Positions 8,796-18,237 are shown, numbered from the stretch's first letter. The stretch: 64,000 nucleotides of DNA from Mycolicibacterium sp. ND9-15 (GCF_035918395.1 NZ_CP142362.1:4625501-4689500), one strand, 5' to 3'. Notes: generated by a model from the letters alone, not told the origin. Numbers and translations: made by a program.

Positions 8796-9652
8796 AGTTC
8801 TACGTCAGCCTTGCTTTCCTCGACACCCAACAGGTTGTCGAAATCGCCACAGCTGCAGACGATCTCGGCTACGAGGGTCTCGCGATACCGGACCACGTCG
8901 TCAATCTCGAGACGTTGAGGACGCCGTACCCCTACACCAAGGACGGTCGACGCCGGTGGGAGGCGTTCACCGACTGGCCGGACCCGTGGGTGCTGATCGG
9001 CGGCCTGGCCCTGGTCACATCGCGGGCTCGGTTCGTCACCACGGTGTACCTGCCCGCGATGCGGGATCCGTACTCGGCGGCGAAGTCGATCGGCACAGCG
9101 GCCGTTCTGGCCGGTGGGCGCCTGGAACTCGGCATCGGCGTCGGCTGGTGCGAGGAAGAGTTCACGTTGATCGGCCAGCAGTTCGCGCGGCGCGGCAAAC
9201 GCACCGACGAGATGCTCGAGCTGATGAAGGACTTGTGGAAACCGGGCTGGACCGAGTTCCGCGGCGAGTTCTATCAGACGCCCCGGCTGGAGATGGAACC
9301 CACGCCGCCGCCGATCCCCGTGTATGTGGGCGGGCTCTCGGACATCGCGTTACGCCGAGCGGCGCGTCACAACGGCTGGATCGGCGACCTCATCACCACC
9401 GACCGGGCGCTCGAACGGGTCGCCAAATTGCGCGAGTTGCGCGCCGAAAACGGCCTGGGGATGGACGGTTTCGAGATCCTGACGCCGCTGACCGACGCGT
9501 TCACCGCCGAGCACTTCGACCGCGCGGCGGCAGGCGGCGTCACCGGCATCATCACGATGCCCTGGATGTTCTACGCCGGTCCGCAGGCATCGCTGACCGA
9601 GAAGATCGACGGGATGAAGCGGTTCCGGAAGGACCTCGGTCTGGACCGCTAG
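8792..9652 (+). CDS. LLM-class F420-dependent oxidoreductase
   Basis: 286 residues of the luciferase-like TIM-barrel fold. DLGYEGLAIPDHVV near the N-terminus, RFVTTVYLPAMRDP, and GGRLELGIGVGWCEEEF at about residues 107-123 are hallmarks of the F420-dependent branch. The ATG at 8792 is chosen because it overlaps the thioesterase stop (ATGA) and begins directly with the first beta strand (MKFYVSLAF); an in-frame ATG at 8774 would add six residues inside the previous gene. Cofactor and substrate are inferred from the family. Its TAG overlaps the stop of a small opposing ORF. Confidence 0.85.
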   Translation: MKFYVSLAFLDTQQVVEIATAADDLGYEGLAIPDHVVNLETLRTPYPYTKDGRRRWEAFTDWPDPWVLIGGLALVTSRARFVTTVYLPAMRDPYSAAKSIGTAAVLAGGRLELGIGVGWCEEEFTLIGQQFARRGKRTDEMLELMKDLWKPGWTEFRGEFYQTPRLEMEPTPPPIPVYVGGLSDIALRRAARHNGWIGDLITTDRALERVAKLRELRAENGLGMDGFEILTPLTDAFTAEHFDRAAAGGVTGIITMPWMFYAGPQASLTEKIDGMKRFRKDLGLDR

Positions 9653-9777
9653 CCCCAACGAGCGATCACGTCGCTCACCGGCGCGGCTAGGCCACCGACG
9701 ATCTCGACGTCGAGACCGGCCGCGAGTTCAGACCCGCCGACTGTCGGGCGCCGCCCGCCGTTCGCGTCAGTGCTCAT
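9649..9777 (-). CDS. Candidate 42-residue protein with strong ribosome site
   Basis: The minus strand has ATG (9777-9775), 42 codons and TAG (9651-9649). Nine bases before the ATG is GGAGGG, one of the best Shine-Dalgarno matches in the window. The peptide begins MSTDANGGRRPT and ends GGLAAPVSDVIARWG; it has no cysteine and no membrane segment, with a polar glycine-rich N-terminus and a short aliphatic C-terminal half. It lies 75 bases downstream of doxX on the same strand, possibly in one transcript. I recognise no family. It could be a small regulatory or processed peptide, or chance; the ribosome site is the main argument for translation. Confidence 0.45.
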   Translation of the reverse strand: MSTDANGGRRPTVGGSELAAGLDVEIVGGLAAPVSDVIARWG

Positions 9778-9852
9778 CGCGATCGTCCCTCCGTCGCGGT
9801 CACGACGAGACGTGCGTTCTGTGCGCTGGCGGTGAAACCGCCGGTCCGCGCC

Positions 9853-10377
9853 TCACCGTCGAAATCGGCTGAGGAGGCCGCGACGCCGGACGGGTTCGTC
9901 GGTGGCATGACCGGTGGGAGCGGCGGTACCCGTGGCTACGCGACTCGGTCTCGCACCACCTGGCCCACCGCCTCGCCGGGTGTCGACCGACAAGGCCCCG
10001 GCGCCCAACCCGGCCAGCGCAAGGAAACCGAAGCAGTACAGTAGCGTGGCTTCTCCGCCGTTCTCTATCGGCCAGAAACTCGCCGGCGGACCGTCGAGCG
10101 GCGGCCAGTGCATCCAGAAGTAGGCGACCGCCATTTCGCCGGCGGCGATGAACGCCGCTATCCGCGTGAATAATCCGACAGTGATCAACAGACCGGCGAC
10201 GAGTTCGATCAGCCCGGCCCACCAGAGCGGCCAGGTGCCGACCGGCACGGCCTCACCGATTGGCCAACCGAACATCTTCATCGTGCCGTGCAGGGTGAAC
10301 AACAGTCCGGCGATGATCCGGAACAGGCTCAGCAGCGGTGACGAGTAACTGGAGAGGCGTGCATCGAAGGTCGTCAT
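9853..10377 (-). CDS. DoxX-family membrane protein
   Basis: 174 residues with four predicted membrane helices: RIIAGLLFTLHGTMKMFG, the LWWAGLIELVAGLLITVGLFTR stretch typical of DoxX, AAFIAAGEMAVAYFWMHW, and LLYCFGFLALAGLGAGALS. It ends in a basic, disordered cytoplasmic tail of about 40 residues. DoxX-like proteins have been linked to redox and oxidative-stress complexes, but most are uncharacterised. The start is the ATG at 10377 (MTTFDARL): TAGGGT (10391-10386, minus strand) ends eight bases before it, so the mRNA is leaderless or nearly so. Its promoter sits between the gene and the glnA1 terminator hairpin, so it is probably transcribed separately from glnA1. Confidence 0.8.
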   Translation of the reverse strand: MTTFDARLSSYSSPLLSLFRIIAGLLFTLHGTMKMFGWPIGEAVPVGTWPLWWAGLIELVAGLLITVGLFTRIAAFIAAGEMAVAYFWMHWPPLDGPPASFWPIENGGEATLLYCFGFLALAGLGAGALSVDTRRGGGPGGARPSRVATGTAAPTGHATDEPVRRRGLLSRFRR

Positions 10378-10401
10378 GCGTTTCGACCCTACGCGCAGAC
10401 G

Positions 10402-10441
10402 CACTTCGGGCCGGGCGAAATGATCCGCCCGGCCCGAAGTG
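10402..10441 (-). terminator. glnA1 hairpin terminator
   Basis: A perfect 16-bp inverted repeat (10402-10417 with 10426-10441) with an 8-base loop, 12 bases after the glnA1 stop. There is no T-run on the minus strand, as is common for mycobacterial terminators. The right end of the hairpin also covers the place where a doxX -35 would lie. Confidence 0.8.
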
Positions 10442-10452
10442 TCGAATCGTGT

Positions 10453-11889
<1,437 letters not shown>

Positions 11890-11941
11890 TGAGTTCTCTC
11901 CTTATATCTGGTAACTCGCGGGTTGACGCTAAGGACACGAT

Positions 11942-11979
11942 GTTGCACGGTCGTCAACCGGATGTTGCGCCGAAGTTAC
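11942..11979 (-). promoter_or_regulatory. GlnR operator of glnA1 (four boxes)
   Basis: On the minus strand: GTAAC (11979-11975), GCAAC (11968-11964), TTGAC (11957-11953) and GCAAC (11946-11942), each separated by exactly six bases. The actinobacterial GlnR consensus is alternating GTNAC and GNAAC boxes with six-base spacers; only the first base of the third box deviates. The operator lies just upstream of the -10 (TAGCGT, 11931-11926) and about 50-90 bases before the glnA1 GTG. Confidence 0.75.
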
Positions 11980-12035
11980 GCAATCTCACGTCAGCGGCCT
12001 GATGGACTTCGCAGAGTCCCGCATATCCTGAGTCT

Positions 12036-12518
12036 ATGGCCCGAACACTGGGGTCCTGGCTGTCGGGTCCGGATCCGACCAGCGACACCGGACCCGACGA
12101 CTATCCCGGACAGCGCCTCGGTTTGCCGGAGACCGGCCCCGGCTCGATCGCCAGGTTCGGCAGGCGCATCGCCGCGCTGATGCTCGACTGGTTCATCGCC
12201 TACGGGCTGGTGGGATTCGTGGTCGGGCTCGGGTTGGTGAGCCGGGATGCCTTTCTGTACTCGTCGCTGGGTTCCACGTCCATCGCGGTGGTGTGGCTGG
12301 TGCTCGGCATCGTCTCGGTGCGGCTGTTCGGCTTCACACCCGGACAGTGGGCGCTGGGCCTGCGGGTCGCCTCGATCGATCACCGCATGCACGTCGGGAT
12401 CGGCCGCGCCACGGTGCGCGGGCTGCTGGTGTTCTTCGTCATACCCGCGCTGTTCACCGACCGGGACTTCCGGGGCTACCAGGACCGGTTCACGAACACC
12501 GCGGTGGTCCGGCGGTAA
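12036..12518 (+). CDS. RDD-family membrane protein
   Basis: 160 residues with a polar N-terminus and the RDD pattern: ARFGRRIAALMLDWFIAYGLVGFVVGLG opens the domain (Arg and Asp in the first helix), a second helix runs through SIAVVWLVLGIVSVRLFG, and the loop GFTPGQWALGLRV precedes a third helix. It resembles Rv2219A. RDD proteins are small integral membrane proteins of poorly defined, probably transport-related function. The start is ATG at 12036; TATCCT (12024-12029) ends six bases upstream, so the mRNA is predicted leaderless. It is divergent from glnA1 and convergent with the DUF4191 gene. Confidence 0.85.
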   Translation: MARTLGSWLSGPDPTSDTGPDDYPGQRLGLPETGPGSIARFGRRIAALMLDWFIAYGLVGFVVGLGLVSRDAFLYSSLGSTSIAVVWLVLGIVSVRLFGFTPGQWALGLRVASIDHRMHVGIGRATVRGLLVFFVIPALFTDRDFRGYQDRFTNTAVVRR

Positions 12519-12603
12519 CTTCCCTTGGCGCCGAAACCGACGTTCTGGTTGAAAATCCGGTCGGACTACGACCATTTCGTCTGTTTCGCGGAACGCGGAA
12601 GGG

Positions 12604-13356
12604 TCAGCGCCTCCGCACGGTGCGCTGCACGCCGCGCATCTTGGCCTGCGTCGGCAGCGGCCCCTTCGGCATCGCGGCGGGCCCGGCCTTGGTGCCCAGC
12701 GCGGCCAGTCTCGACTCCAGCGAGTCCATCTGCTTGACGGTGATGTTGGCGGGCAGCTTGTTGAGGTGGCGCTCCAATTTGGCCAGTGGCACTTCGCCTT
12801 CGTCGTTGCCGATGATGACGTCGTAGATCGGGGTGTCGCCGACCAGTCGGGCGGTGCGTTTCTTCTCTTGCGCGAGCAGCGGCCGCACCCGCGACGGCGA
12901 ACCCTCGCCGACGAAGATGACGCCGGGCCTGCCGATCACCCGGTGCACGGCATCGAAGTGGCCGGTCGCCGCGACACCGGGCGTCACCCGCCACTTGCCC
13001 CTCAGGTTGTCCAGCGCCCATGCCGCCGCGCCCGTCTGGCCCTCCGCCTTGCGGTAGACCGACTTCTGCGCGCGTCTGCCGAAGATGATGAACGCCACCA
13101 GCGCGCCGAGCACGATGCCCAGCGGAATCATCGTGTAGGTGGTGAAGCCGCCCGCGAAGAGTCCGAGCGCCACGGAACCGGCGACGATCAGCACGAACGC
13201 ACCGATCATGTACGGCAGCAGCCGCTTGTCCTCTTTGCGCTGCATCTGGAACGCCTGCCACAGCTGGCTGCGGCGTTGCTTGGACGCGGCTTTGCGGGCC
13301 GCCTTCGCCTCGGCTTTCGCAGCCTTGACCTCAGCCGGATTGCGCTTCTTCGCCAT
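12604..13356 (-). CDS. DUF4191 membrane protein (Rv2219-like)
   Basis: 250 residues, equal to Rv2219. The N-terminus is lysine/alanine-rich (MAKKRNPAEVKAAKAEAKAARK), followed by two adjacent membrane helices (MIGAFVLIVAGSVALGLFA; MIPLGIVLGALVAFIIFG) and a soluble C-terminal region of about 150 residues. It is conserved across actinobacteria, function unknown. The ATG at 13356 is chosen over upstream in-frame Met codons because it lies four bases after the lipA stop and begins the conserved basic N-terminus. It is the last gene of the lipB-lipA run. Confidence 0.85.
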   Translation of the reverse strand: MAKKRNPAEVKAAKAEAKAARKAASKQRRSQLWQAFQMQRKEDKRLLPYMIGAFVLIVAGSVALGLFAGGFTTYTMIPLGIVLGALVAFIIFGRRAQKSVYRKAEGQTGAAAWALDNLRGKWRVTPGVAATGHFDAVHRVIGRPGVIFVGEGSPSRVRPLLAQEKKRTARLVGDTPIYDVIIGNDEGEVPLAKLERHLNKLPANITVKQMDSLESRLAALGTKAGPAAMPKGPLPTQAKMRGVQRTVRRR

Positions 13357-13360
13357 CCGT

Positions 13361-14287
13361 TCAGGATACGGACGCGGATTTGGCCTGGGCATACAGCCGC
13401 CCGGCACGGTACGACGACCGCACCAGCGGACCGGCCAGCACACCGGCGAAGCCGAGCCGCTGCGCGAACTGCTCGAGCTCGACGAACTCGTCGGGATGCA
13501 CCCAGCGCTCGACCGGGTGGTGGCGCAGCGACGGCCGCAGGTACTGGGTGATCGTGACGATGTCGCAGCCCGCGCCGTGCAGATCGGTCAGCGCGGTACG
13601 CACTTCGTCGGGCGTCTCGCCCATGCCGAGGATCAGGTTGGACTTGGTGACCAGCCCGTAGTCGCGAGCCGCGGTGAGCACGTCCAGGCTCCGCTCGTAG
13701 CGGAACGCGGGCCGAATCCGCTTGAAGATGCGCGGGACGGTTTCGACGTTGTGCGCCAGCACTTCTGGACGCGCCTCGAATACCTGCTGCAGCAGAGCGG
13801 AGTCACCGTTGAAGTCGGGGATCAGCAACTCGACGCCGGTGTTCGGGTTGAGCTCCTTGATCGCGCGCACCGTCTCGGCGTACAGCCAGGCGCCACCGTC
13901 GGGTAGATCGTCGCGGGCCACGCCGGTCACGGTCGAGTAGCGCAGGCCCATCGCCTGCACGCTCTCGGCCACCCGGCGCGGCTCGTCGCGGTCCAGTTCG
14001 GCGGGCTTGCCGGTGTCGATCTGGCAGAAATCACAGCGACGGGTGCACTGCTCACCGCCGATCAGGAACGTGGCCTCGCGGTCCTCCCAGCATTCGAAGA
14101 TGTTGGGACAGCCGGCCTCCTCACAGACGGTGTGCAGGCCTTCGCGTTTGACCAGCGCCTTGAGCTCCTGGTACTCCGGGCCCATCCTCGCGCGGGTCTT
14201 GATCCACGGCGGCTTGCGCTCGATCGGTGTCTCGGCGTTGCGGACCTCGAGGCGCAAGAGTCGGCGACCTTCGGGTGTCACGGTCAC
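13361..14287 (-). CDS. lipA: Lipoyl synthase
   Basis: A 308-residue radical-SAM enzyme that inserts two sulphurs into octanoyl groups on lipoyl domains. Both iron-sulphur signatures are present: the auxiliary-cluster cysteines in CEEAGCPNIFEC (spacing C-x4-C-x5-C) and the radical-SAM CTRRCDFC. The GTG at 14287 overlaps the lipB stop (GTGA); the longer frame upstream is within lipB. It works directly after LipB, and the E2 protein DlaT, which carries two lipoyl domains, is encoded about 1.6 kb upstream on the same strand. The assignment is secure. Confidence 0.97.
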   Translation of the reverse strand: MTVTPEGRRLLRLEVRNAETPIERKPPWIKTRARMGPEYQELKALVKREGLHTVCEEAGCPNIFECWEDREATFLIGGEQCTRRCDFCQIDTGKPAELDRDEPRRVAESVQAMGLRYSTVTGVARDDLPDGGAWLYAETVRAIKELNPNTGVELLIPDFNGDSALLQQVFEARPEVLAHNVETVPRIFKRIRPAFRYERSLDVLTAARDYGLVTKSNLILGMGETPDEVRTALTDLHGAGCDIVTITQYLRPSLRHHPVERWVHPDEFVELEQFAQRLGFAGVLAGPLVRSSYRAGRLYAQAKSASVS

Positions 14288-14967
14288 GATGTCAACGCTA
14301 CCTGCAACCGACCGTCCAGGGCGTCGCACACGGCGTCGGCCACTTGGTCGACGACGTCCGCCACCCCGACCCGACGTCGCAGTTCAGCCGTCAACGAAGT
14401 AACCCCGGCGTCGGAGATGCCGCACGGCACGATCGCCGAGAAGGCGGACAGATCACAGTCGCAGTTCAGCGCGAACCCGTGCAGGGTCGTCGCGCGCGCC
14501 ACCCGGATCCCGACCGCGGCGAGCTTGCGCGCCGGGCCCCGGTCGTCGGCTGGTACCCACACCCCGGAGCGGCCCTCGACCCGGCCGGTTCGCACGCCGA
14601 GGTCGGAGGAAACCTTGATCAGCGACTCCTCGAGGCGCCGAACGAAGTTGACGACGTCGAGCGGTTCGGCCAACCCCACGATCGGATAGCCCACCAGTTG
14701 GCCGGGCCCGTGCCAGGTGATCTTGCCGCCGCGATCGGTGTCGATGACGGGTACGCCGCCGGCACCGGCTTCCGGCCGTTCCTCGGCCAGGGTGCGGCGC
14801 CCCGCGGTGTACACCGGCGGGTGCTCGAGCAGCAGCAGGGTGTCCGGGCCACCCGCGATCCGCTTCTCGGCGATCTCGCGCTGCAGCCGCCAGGCCTCCT
14901 CGTAGTCGATCGAGCCCAGCCGGCGCACGTCGATCGGCGCTGTCACCGACCGAATGGAACCCGCCAT
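14284..14967 (-). CDS. lipB: Octanoyl-[ACP]:protein octanoyltransferase
   Basis: 227 residues. LipB moves octanoate from acyl carrier protein to lipoyl-domain lysines. The motif GGKITWHGPGQLVGYPIV, the RKLAAVGIRV lysine region and HGFALNCDCDLSAFSAIVPCG (catalytic Cys in PCGI) are all visible, consistent with the Cys/Lys dyad known in M. tuberculosis LipB. The ATG at 14967 (MAGSIRS) is used; upstream in-frame Met codons lie within the neighbouring epimerase gene. lipA is translationally coupled downstream. Confidence 0.96.
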   Translation of the reverse strand: MAGSIRSVTAPIDVRRLGSIDYEEAWRLQREIAEKRIAGGPDTLLLLEHPPVYTAGRRTLAEERPEAGAGGVPVIDTDRGGKITWHGPGQLVGYPIVGLAEPLDVVNFVRRLEESLIKVSSDLGVRTGRVEGRSGVWVPADDRGPARKLAAVGIRVARATTLHGFALNCDCDLSAFSAIVPCGISDAGVTSLTAELRRRVGVADVVDQVADAVCDALDGRLQVALTS

Positions 14968-14977
14968 GGCTACGACG

Positions 14978-15883
14978 CTACTCCGGTGGCGTGGTGGCGA
15001 ACGCCAACGCCTCGCCAATGGTGTTGTGGTGGAAGGCGAATCCGGCACGCTCGAGCGCCGCGGGGATGGCGCGCTGGCCGTCGAGCAGGCCCTCGTCGGC
15101 GAGTTCACCCAGCGCCATGCGCAGTGCGAACCCCGGCACCATCAGCGGTGTCGGGCGGTTGACCGCGCGGCCCAGCGCCGTGGTGAACTCGGCGTTGGTC
15201 ACCGGGGCGGGACCGGTGAGGTTGACCGGCCCGGACAGTTCGTCGTGCGAGATCGCGAACAGCAGCGCGCGAACCTCATCCTCCAGACTGATCCACGGCA
15301 TGTACTGGCGACCGTCGCCCAGTCGGGCGCCCAGTCCGAGGGAGAACAGCGGTTTGAGCCGACCGAGCATCCCGCCCGCGGGGGCCAGCACCAAGCCGGA
15401 CCGCGCCAGCACGACCCGGGCGCCGTCCTGTTGCGCGGCCCAGGTGGCGGCCTCCCAGTCCACGCAGAGATCGGCCAGGAACCCGTCGCCGGCGGGCGCG
15501 GTCTCATCGGTGATCTGCGGGCCGGTGTCACCGTAGAAGCCGACCGCACTGGCGTTGACGAGTACGGGGACCTCGGCCTCGGCCACCGCGGTCGCGAGCA
15601 CCTCCGTCGGCCCGATCCGGCTGTCGCGCAGGCTCTGCTTGAACGCGCCCGACCACCGCTTGTCGGCGACGCTGACCCCGCACAAGTTGACCACTGCGTC
15701 GACCCCGGCCAACGCCGCAGGGTCGAACTCACCGGCATCGGGATTCCAGAAGAGTTCGTCGGCGTTCGACGGCGCGCGCCGAACGATGCGCAGCACCCGG
15801 CGGTCGGTGGCGCGTAGTGCGTACACCAGTGCCGTGCCGATCAGACCGGAGGATCCCGCGATCGCGATTACAGCTTCGGACAC
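14978..15883 (-). CDS. NAD(P)-dependent epimerase-like protein (TIGR01777/YfcH group)
   Basis: 301 residues, the same as Rv2216. The Rossmann glycine motif is GSSGLIGTALV at about residues 9-19, then DAVVNLCGVSVADKRW and the family signature NASAVGFYGDTG (the YxxxK-less SDR variant), with MPWISLEDEVRALLFAI later. It is an extended SDR-fold protein whose substrate is unknown. It sits between dlaT and lipB on the same strand, 17 bases after the dlaT stop and ten before lipB, suggesting one operon. The start is GTG at 15883; the longer open frame upstream belongs to dlaT antisense space. Confidence 0.88.
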   Translation of the reverse strand: MSEAVIAIAGSSGLIGTALVYALRATDRRVLRIVRRAPSNADELFWNPDAGEFDPAALAGVDAVVNLCGVSVADKRWSGAFKQSLRDSRIGPTEVLATAVAEAEVPVLVNASAVGFYGDTGPQITDETAPAGDGFLADLCVDWEAATWAAQQDGARVVLARSGLVLAPAGGMLGRLKPLFSLGLGARLGDGRQYMPWISLEDEVRALLFAISHDELSGPVNLTGPAPVTNAEFTTALGRAVNRPTPLMVPGFALRMALGELADEGLLDGQRAIPAALERAGFAFHHNTIGEALAFATTPPE

Positions 15884-15900
15884 GTCGGGCGTAAGCCTTT

Positions 15901-17685
15901 CTACAGACCCAGGTCGGCCTCGAATGCGCCTTCTTCGAGCCGGCGCTTGACGGTGGTCAGGAAGCGGCCGGCGTCCGCACCGTCGATCAGCCGGTGATCG
16001 TAGGTCAGCGGCAGGTAGCACACCGAGCGCACACCGATCGACTCGTTACCGAACTCGTCGGCGATCACCCGGGGTCGCTTGACGATGGCGCCGGTGCCCA
16101 GCATCGCCGCTTGCGGCGGCACCAGGATCGGTGTGTCGAACAGCGCGCCCTGGCTGCCGATGTTGGTGATCGTGAACGTCCCACCGGACAACTCGTCGGG
16201 CTTGAGGTCACCCGACCTGGCCCGCGCGGCGATGTCGGCGATCGCGCGCGCCAGTCCGCCCAGCGACAGGTCACCGGCGTTGTGAATCACCGGCGACAAG
16301 AGCCCCTGTTCGGTATCCACCGCGATGCCGAGGTGCTCGGCGTCATAGTAGGTGATCTCCTTGGTGTCTTCGCTGTAGCTGGCGTTGACGTTCGGATGAG
16401 CCTTCAGCGCGTCGATCACCGCCACCGCGATGAAGGGCAGGTACGTGAGGTTCACGCCCTCGCGTTCTACGAAGCCGGCCTTCGCGCGTGCCCGCAGCGA
16501 CACGATCCTGGTCATGTCGACCTCGTGGGTCTGCGTCAATTGCGCTGTCGCCTGTAGGGATTCGCGCGTCTTCTTCGCCGTCAGCTGCCGGATGCGATTG
16601 GCCTTCTGCGTGGTGCCGCGCAGGTGCGCGAGCGGCGCCGAGGACACGGTGGCCTCGGCAGGTGCCTTCGCCGCCGCAGCCGTCTTGCCCCGCGCCTCCG
16701 CCGGGGCTTTGTTGGCTTCCGCCGCTGCGAGGACGTCCTGTTTGCGGATCCGTCCGCCGACGCCGGTGCCCTTCACGTTGGCGAGGTCGACGCCGTTTTC
16801 CGCGGCGAGCTTTCGTACCAACGGGGTGACGTACGGGCCGGATTCGCTCGCCGGCTGCGGTTCGGCCTTGGGCTTGGGCGCTGGCTTGGGTTCGGGTTTC
16901 GGCTCGGGTTTCGGTTCGGGCTTGGCCTCTTGCTCTGGTTCAGGTTCCGGCTCGGGCTCTGGTTCTGGTTCTGGTTCTGGTTCGGGTTCTGGCTCGGGCT
17001 CGGGCTCGCCACCGGCCTCCGCGTCGGCGTCACCGATCTTGGCCAGCTCGCCGCCGACCTCTACCGTGTCGTCCTCTTCTGCGGTGATCGAAACCAACGT
17101 GCCCGCCACCGGCGAGGGGATCTCGGTGTCGACCTTGTCCGTCGACACCTCGAGCAGTGGTTCGTCGACTTCCACACTGTCGCCGACCTTCTTCAGCCAG
17201 CGGGTGACGGTGCCCTCGGTCACCGACTCGCCGAGTTCGGGCATCAGCACCGGCGTCGTCTTGCCCGACGACTTCGCGGCCGGCTTGGCCTTCGGCCCGG
17301 ATTCCGATTCCGTCTCCTCGGCAGCGGGTTCGGGCTGCGCGGCGGGCTCCTCTGCCGGCTTCTCCTCTTCGGCCTCCGGTTCTTCCTCGGCTTCCGGCTC
17401 TTCCTCGGTGGAGGAGTCATCGGAGCCATCGGAGTCGCCGCCCTCGTCGGCATCGCCGATGACCGCCAACTCACCGCCGACCTCAACGGTGTCGTCCTCC
17501 TGGGCGATGATCTTCTTCAGCACACCGGAAGCGGGTGCTGGAATCTCGGTGTCCACCTTGTCGGTGGAGACTTCGAGCAACGGCTCATCTTGATCGACCG
17601 TGTCACCCTCTTGCTTGAGCCATCGGGTGACAGTCCCCTCGGTCACGCTCTCACCGAGTGCGGGCATCTGAACGGAGATGGCCAT
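15901..17685 (-). CDS. dlaT: Dihydrolipoamide acyltransferase (E2)
   Basis: 594 residues, longer than M. tuberculosis DlaT (about 553) because of an enlarged linker. There are two lipoyl domains, each with LLEVSTDKVDTEIP (lipoylated Lys) near residues 40-50 and 180-190; a Glu/Pro then Lys/Pro linker; a peripheral subunit-binding domain starting TPLVRKLAAENGVDL; and a C-terminal catalytic domain ending with DHRLIDGADAGRF (active-site His and Asp). It forms the E2 core of pyruvate dehydrogenase and also serves peroxynitrite reductase in mycobacteria. lipB and lipA, which attach and build its lipoate, lie downstream on the same strand. ATG start. Confidence 0.95.
   Translation of the reverse strand: MAISVQMPALGESVTEGTVTRWLKQEGDTVDQDEPLLEVSTDKVDTEIPAPASGVLKKIIAQEDDTVEVGGELAVIGDADEGGDSDGSDDSSTEEEPEAEEEPEAEEEKPAEEPAAQPEPAAEETESESGPKAKPAAKSSGKTTPVLMPELGESVTEGTVTRWLKKVGDSVEVDEPLLEVSTDKVDTEIPSPVAGTLVSITAEEDDTVEVGGELAKIGDADAEAGGEPEPEPEPEPEPEPEPEPEPEPEPEQEAKPEPKPEPKPEPKPAPKPKAEPQPASESGPYVTPLVRKLAAENGVDLANVKGTGVGGRIRKQDVLAAAEANKAPAEARGKTAAAAKAPAEATVSSAPLAHLRGTTQKANRIRQLTAKKTRESLQATAQLTQTHEVDMTRIVSLRARAKAGFVEREGVNLTYLPFIAVAVIDALKAHPNVNASYSEDTKEITYYDAEHLGIAVDTEQGLLSPVIHNAGDLSLGGLARAIADIAARARSGDLKPDELSGGTFTITNIGSQGALFDTPILVPPQAAMLGTGAIVKRPRVIADEFGNESIGVRSVCYLPLTYDHRLIDGADAGRFLTTVKRRLEEGAFEADLGL
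16860..17010 (-). repeat. Glu-Pro / Lys-Pro coding repeat in the dlaT linker
   Basis: A low-complexity stretch of hexamer-like units, read on the minus strand as about ten Glu-Pro pairs followed by Lys-Pro-Glu-Pro units. It lengthens the flexible arm between the second lipoyl domain and the subunit-binding domain. It is in frame and therefore free to vary in length between strains. Confidence 0.85.
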
Positions 17686-17843
17686 GTGATTGACTCCCTC
17701 GCTCCCTTGAACGGTCGTCAGTCGTGCTGGGTGATCGTCTGCATACCCATCCTGTCACGTCCGGACGCGCAGTTCGCCGCAGACCTTCTGTCCCGTCGCT
17801 CTGGCACTATCGAGAAGGGTGACCGAAGGGAGCACGGACGGGA

Positions 17844-18200
17844 GTGGGCGTCCTCGACAGATTTCGGCGCGGGAAGCGTGAAGCCAGGGCTCCGGGTAAC
17901 GACCCTGCAGCGGACCTGAACTACCTGCGCGAATGGGTCGCCGAACATACCGGCGTGGAAGCTTTCGTGGAACCGAAGACCACCGTCACCGACGTCACCG
18001 TGGTGCTGGTTGCCGCCGACGGCGAGTGGACCCGGCGCCGGGCGGGGGGAGATGCCGGCGCCAGGCGGCTGTCCGACCGGCTGAACATCCCCGTCTACGA
18101 CGTGCAGAAAGTCGGGTACCCGCAGCGGATGCGAGATTACGACGAGCGACGCCGCATCGAACGCCGTCGTGCGGCCCGCCGGGAACTCGACGAGCGCTGA
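17844..18200 (+). CDS. Conserved hypothetical protein
   Basis: 118 residues. It starts with a short basic segment (MGVLDRFRRGKREA), then a small alpha/beta core (LNYLREWVAEHTGVEAFVEPKTTVTDVTVVLVAADGEW), then VYDVQKVGYPQRMRDYDERRR and a highly basic arginine-rich helix to the end. The GTG at 17844 is chosen; GAAGGGAG lies about 12 bases before it. It sits between dlaT and ephD. I do not recognise a named family. The charged helix could bind nucleic acid or a membrane surface, but nothing proves it. Confidence 0.7.
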   Translation: MGVLDRFRRGKREARAPGNDPAADLNYLREWVAEHTGVEAFVEPKTTVTDVTVVLVAADGEWTRRRAGGDAGARRLSDRLNIPVYDVQKVGYPQRMRDYDERRRIERRRAARRELDER

Positions 18201-18237
18201 TACGGTACCGGCGGTTCCGTCAGTCGCGGGAGGTGTG

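Noticed and set aside
16430..17593. A 387-residue plus-strand ORF, very Ser/Gly-rich
   Set aside because: It is the antisense shadow of the Glu-Pro/Lys-Pro linker and lipoyl domains of dlaT; composition follows from the complementary codons and no start signal is present.
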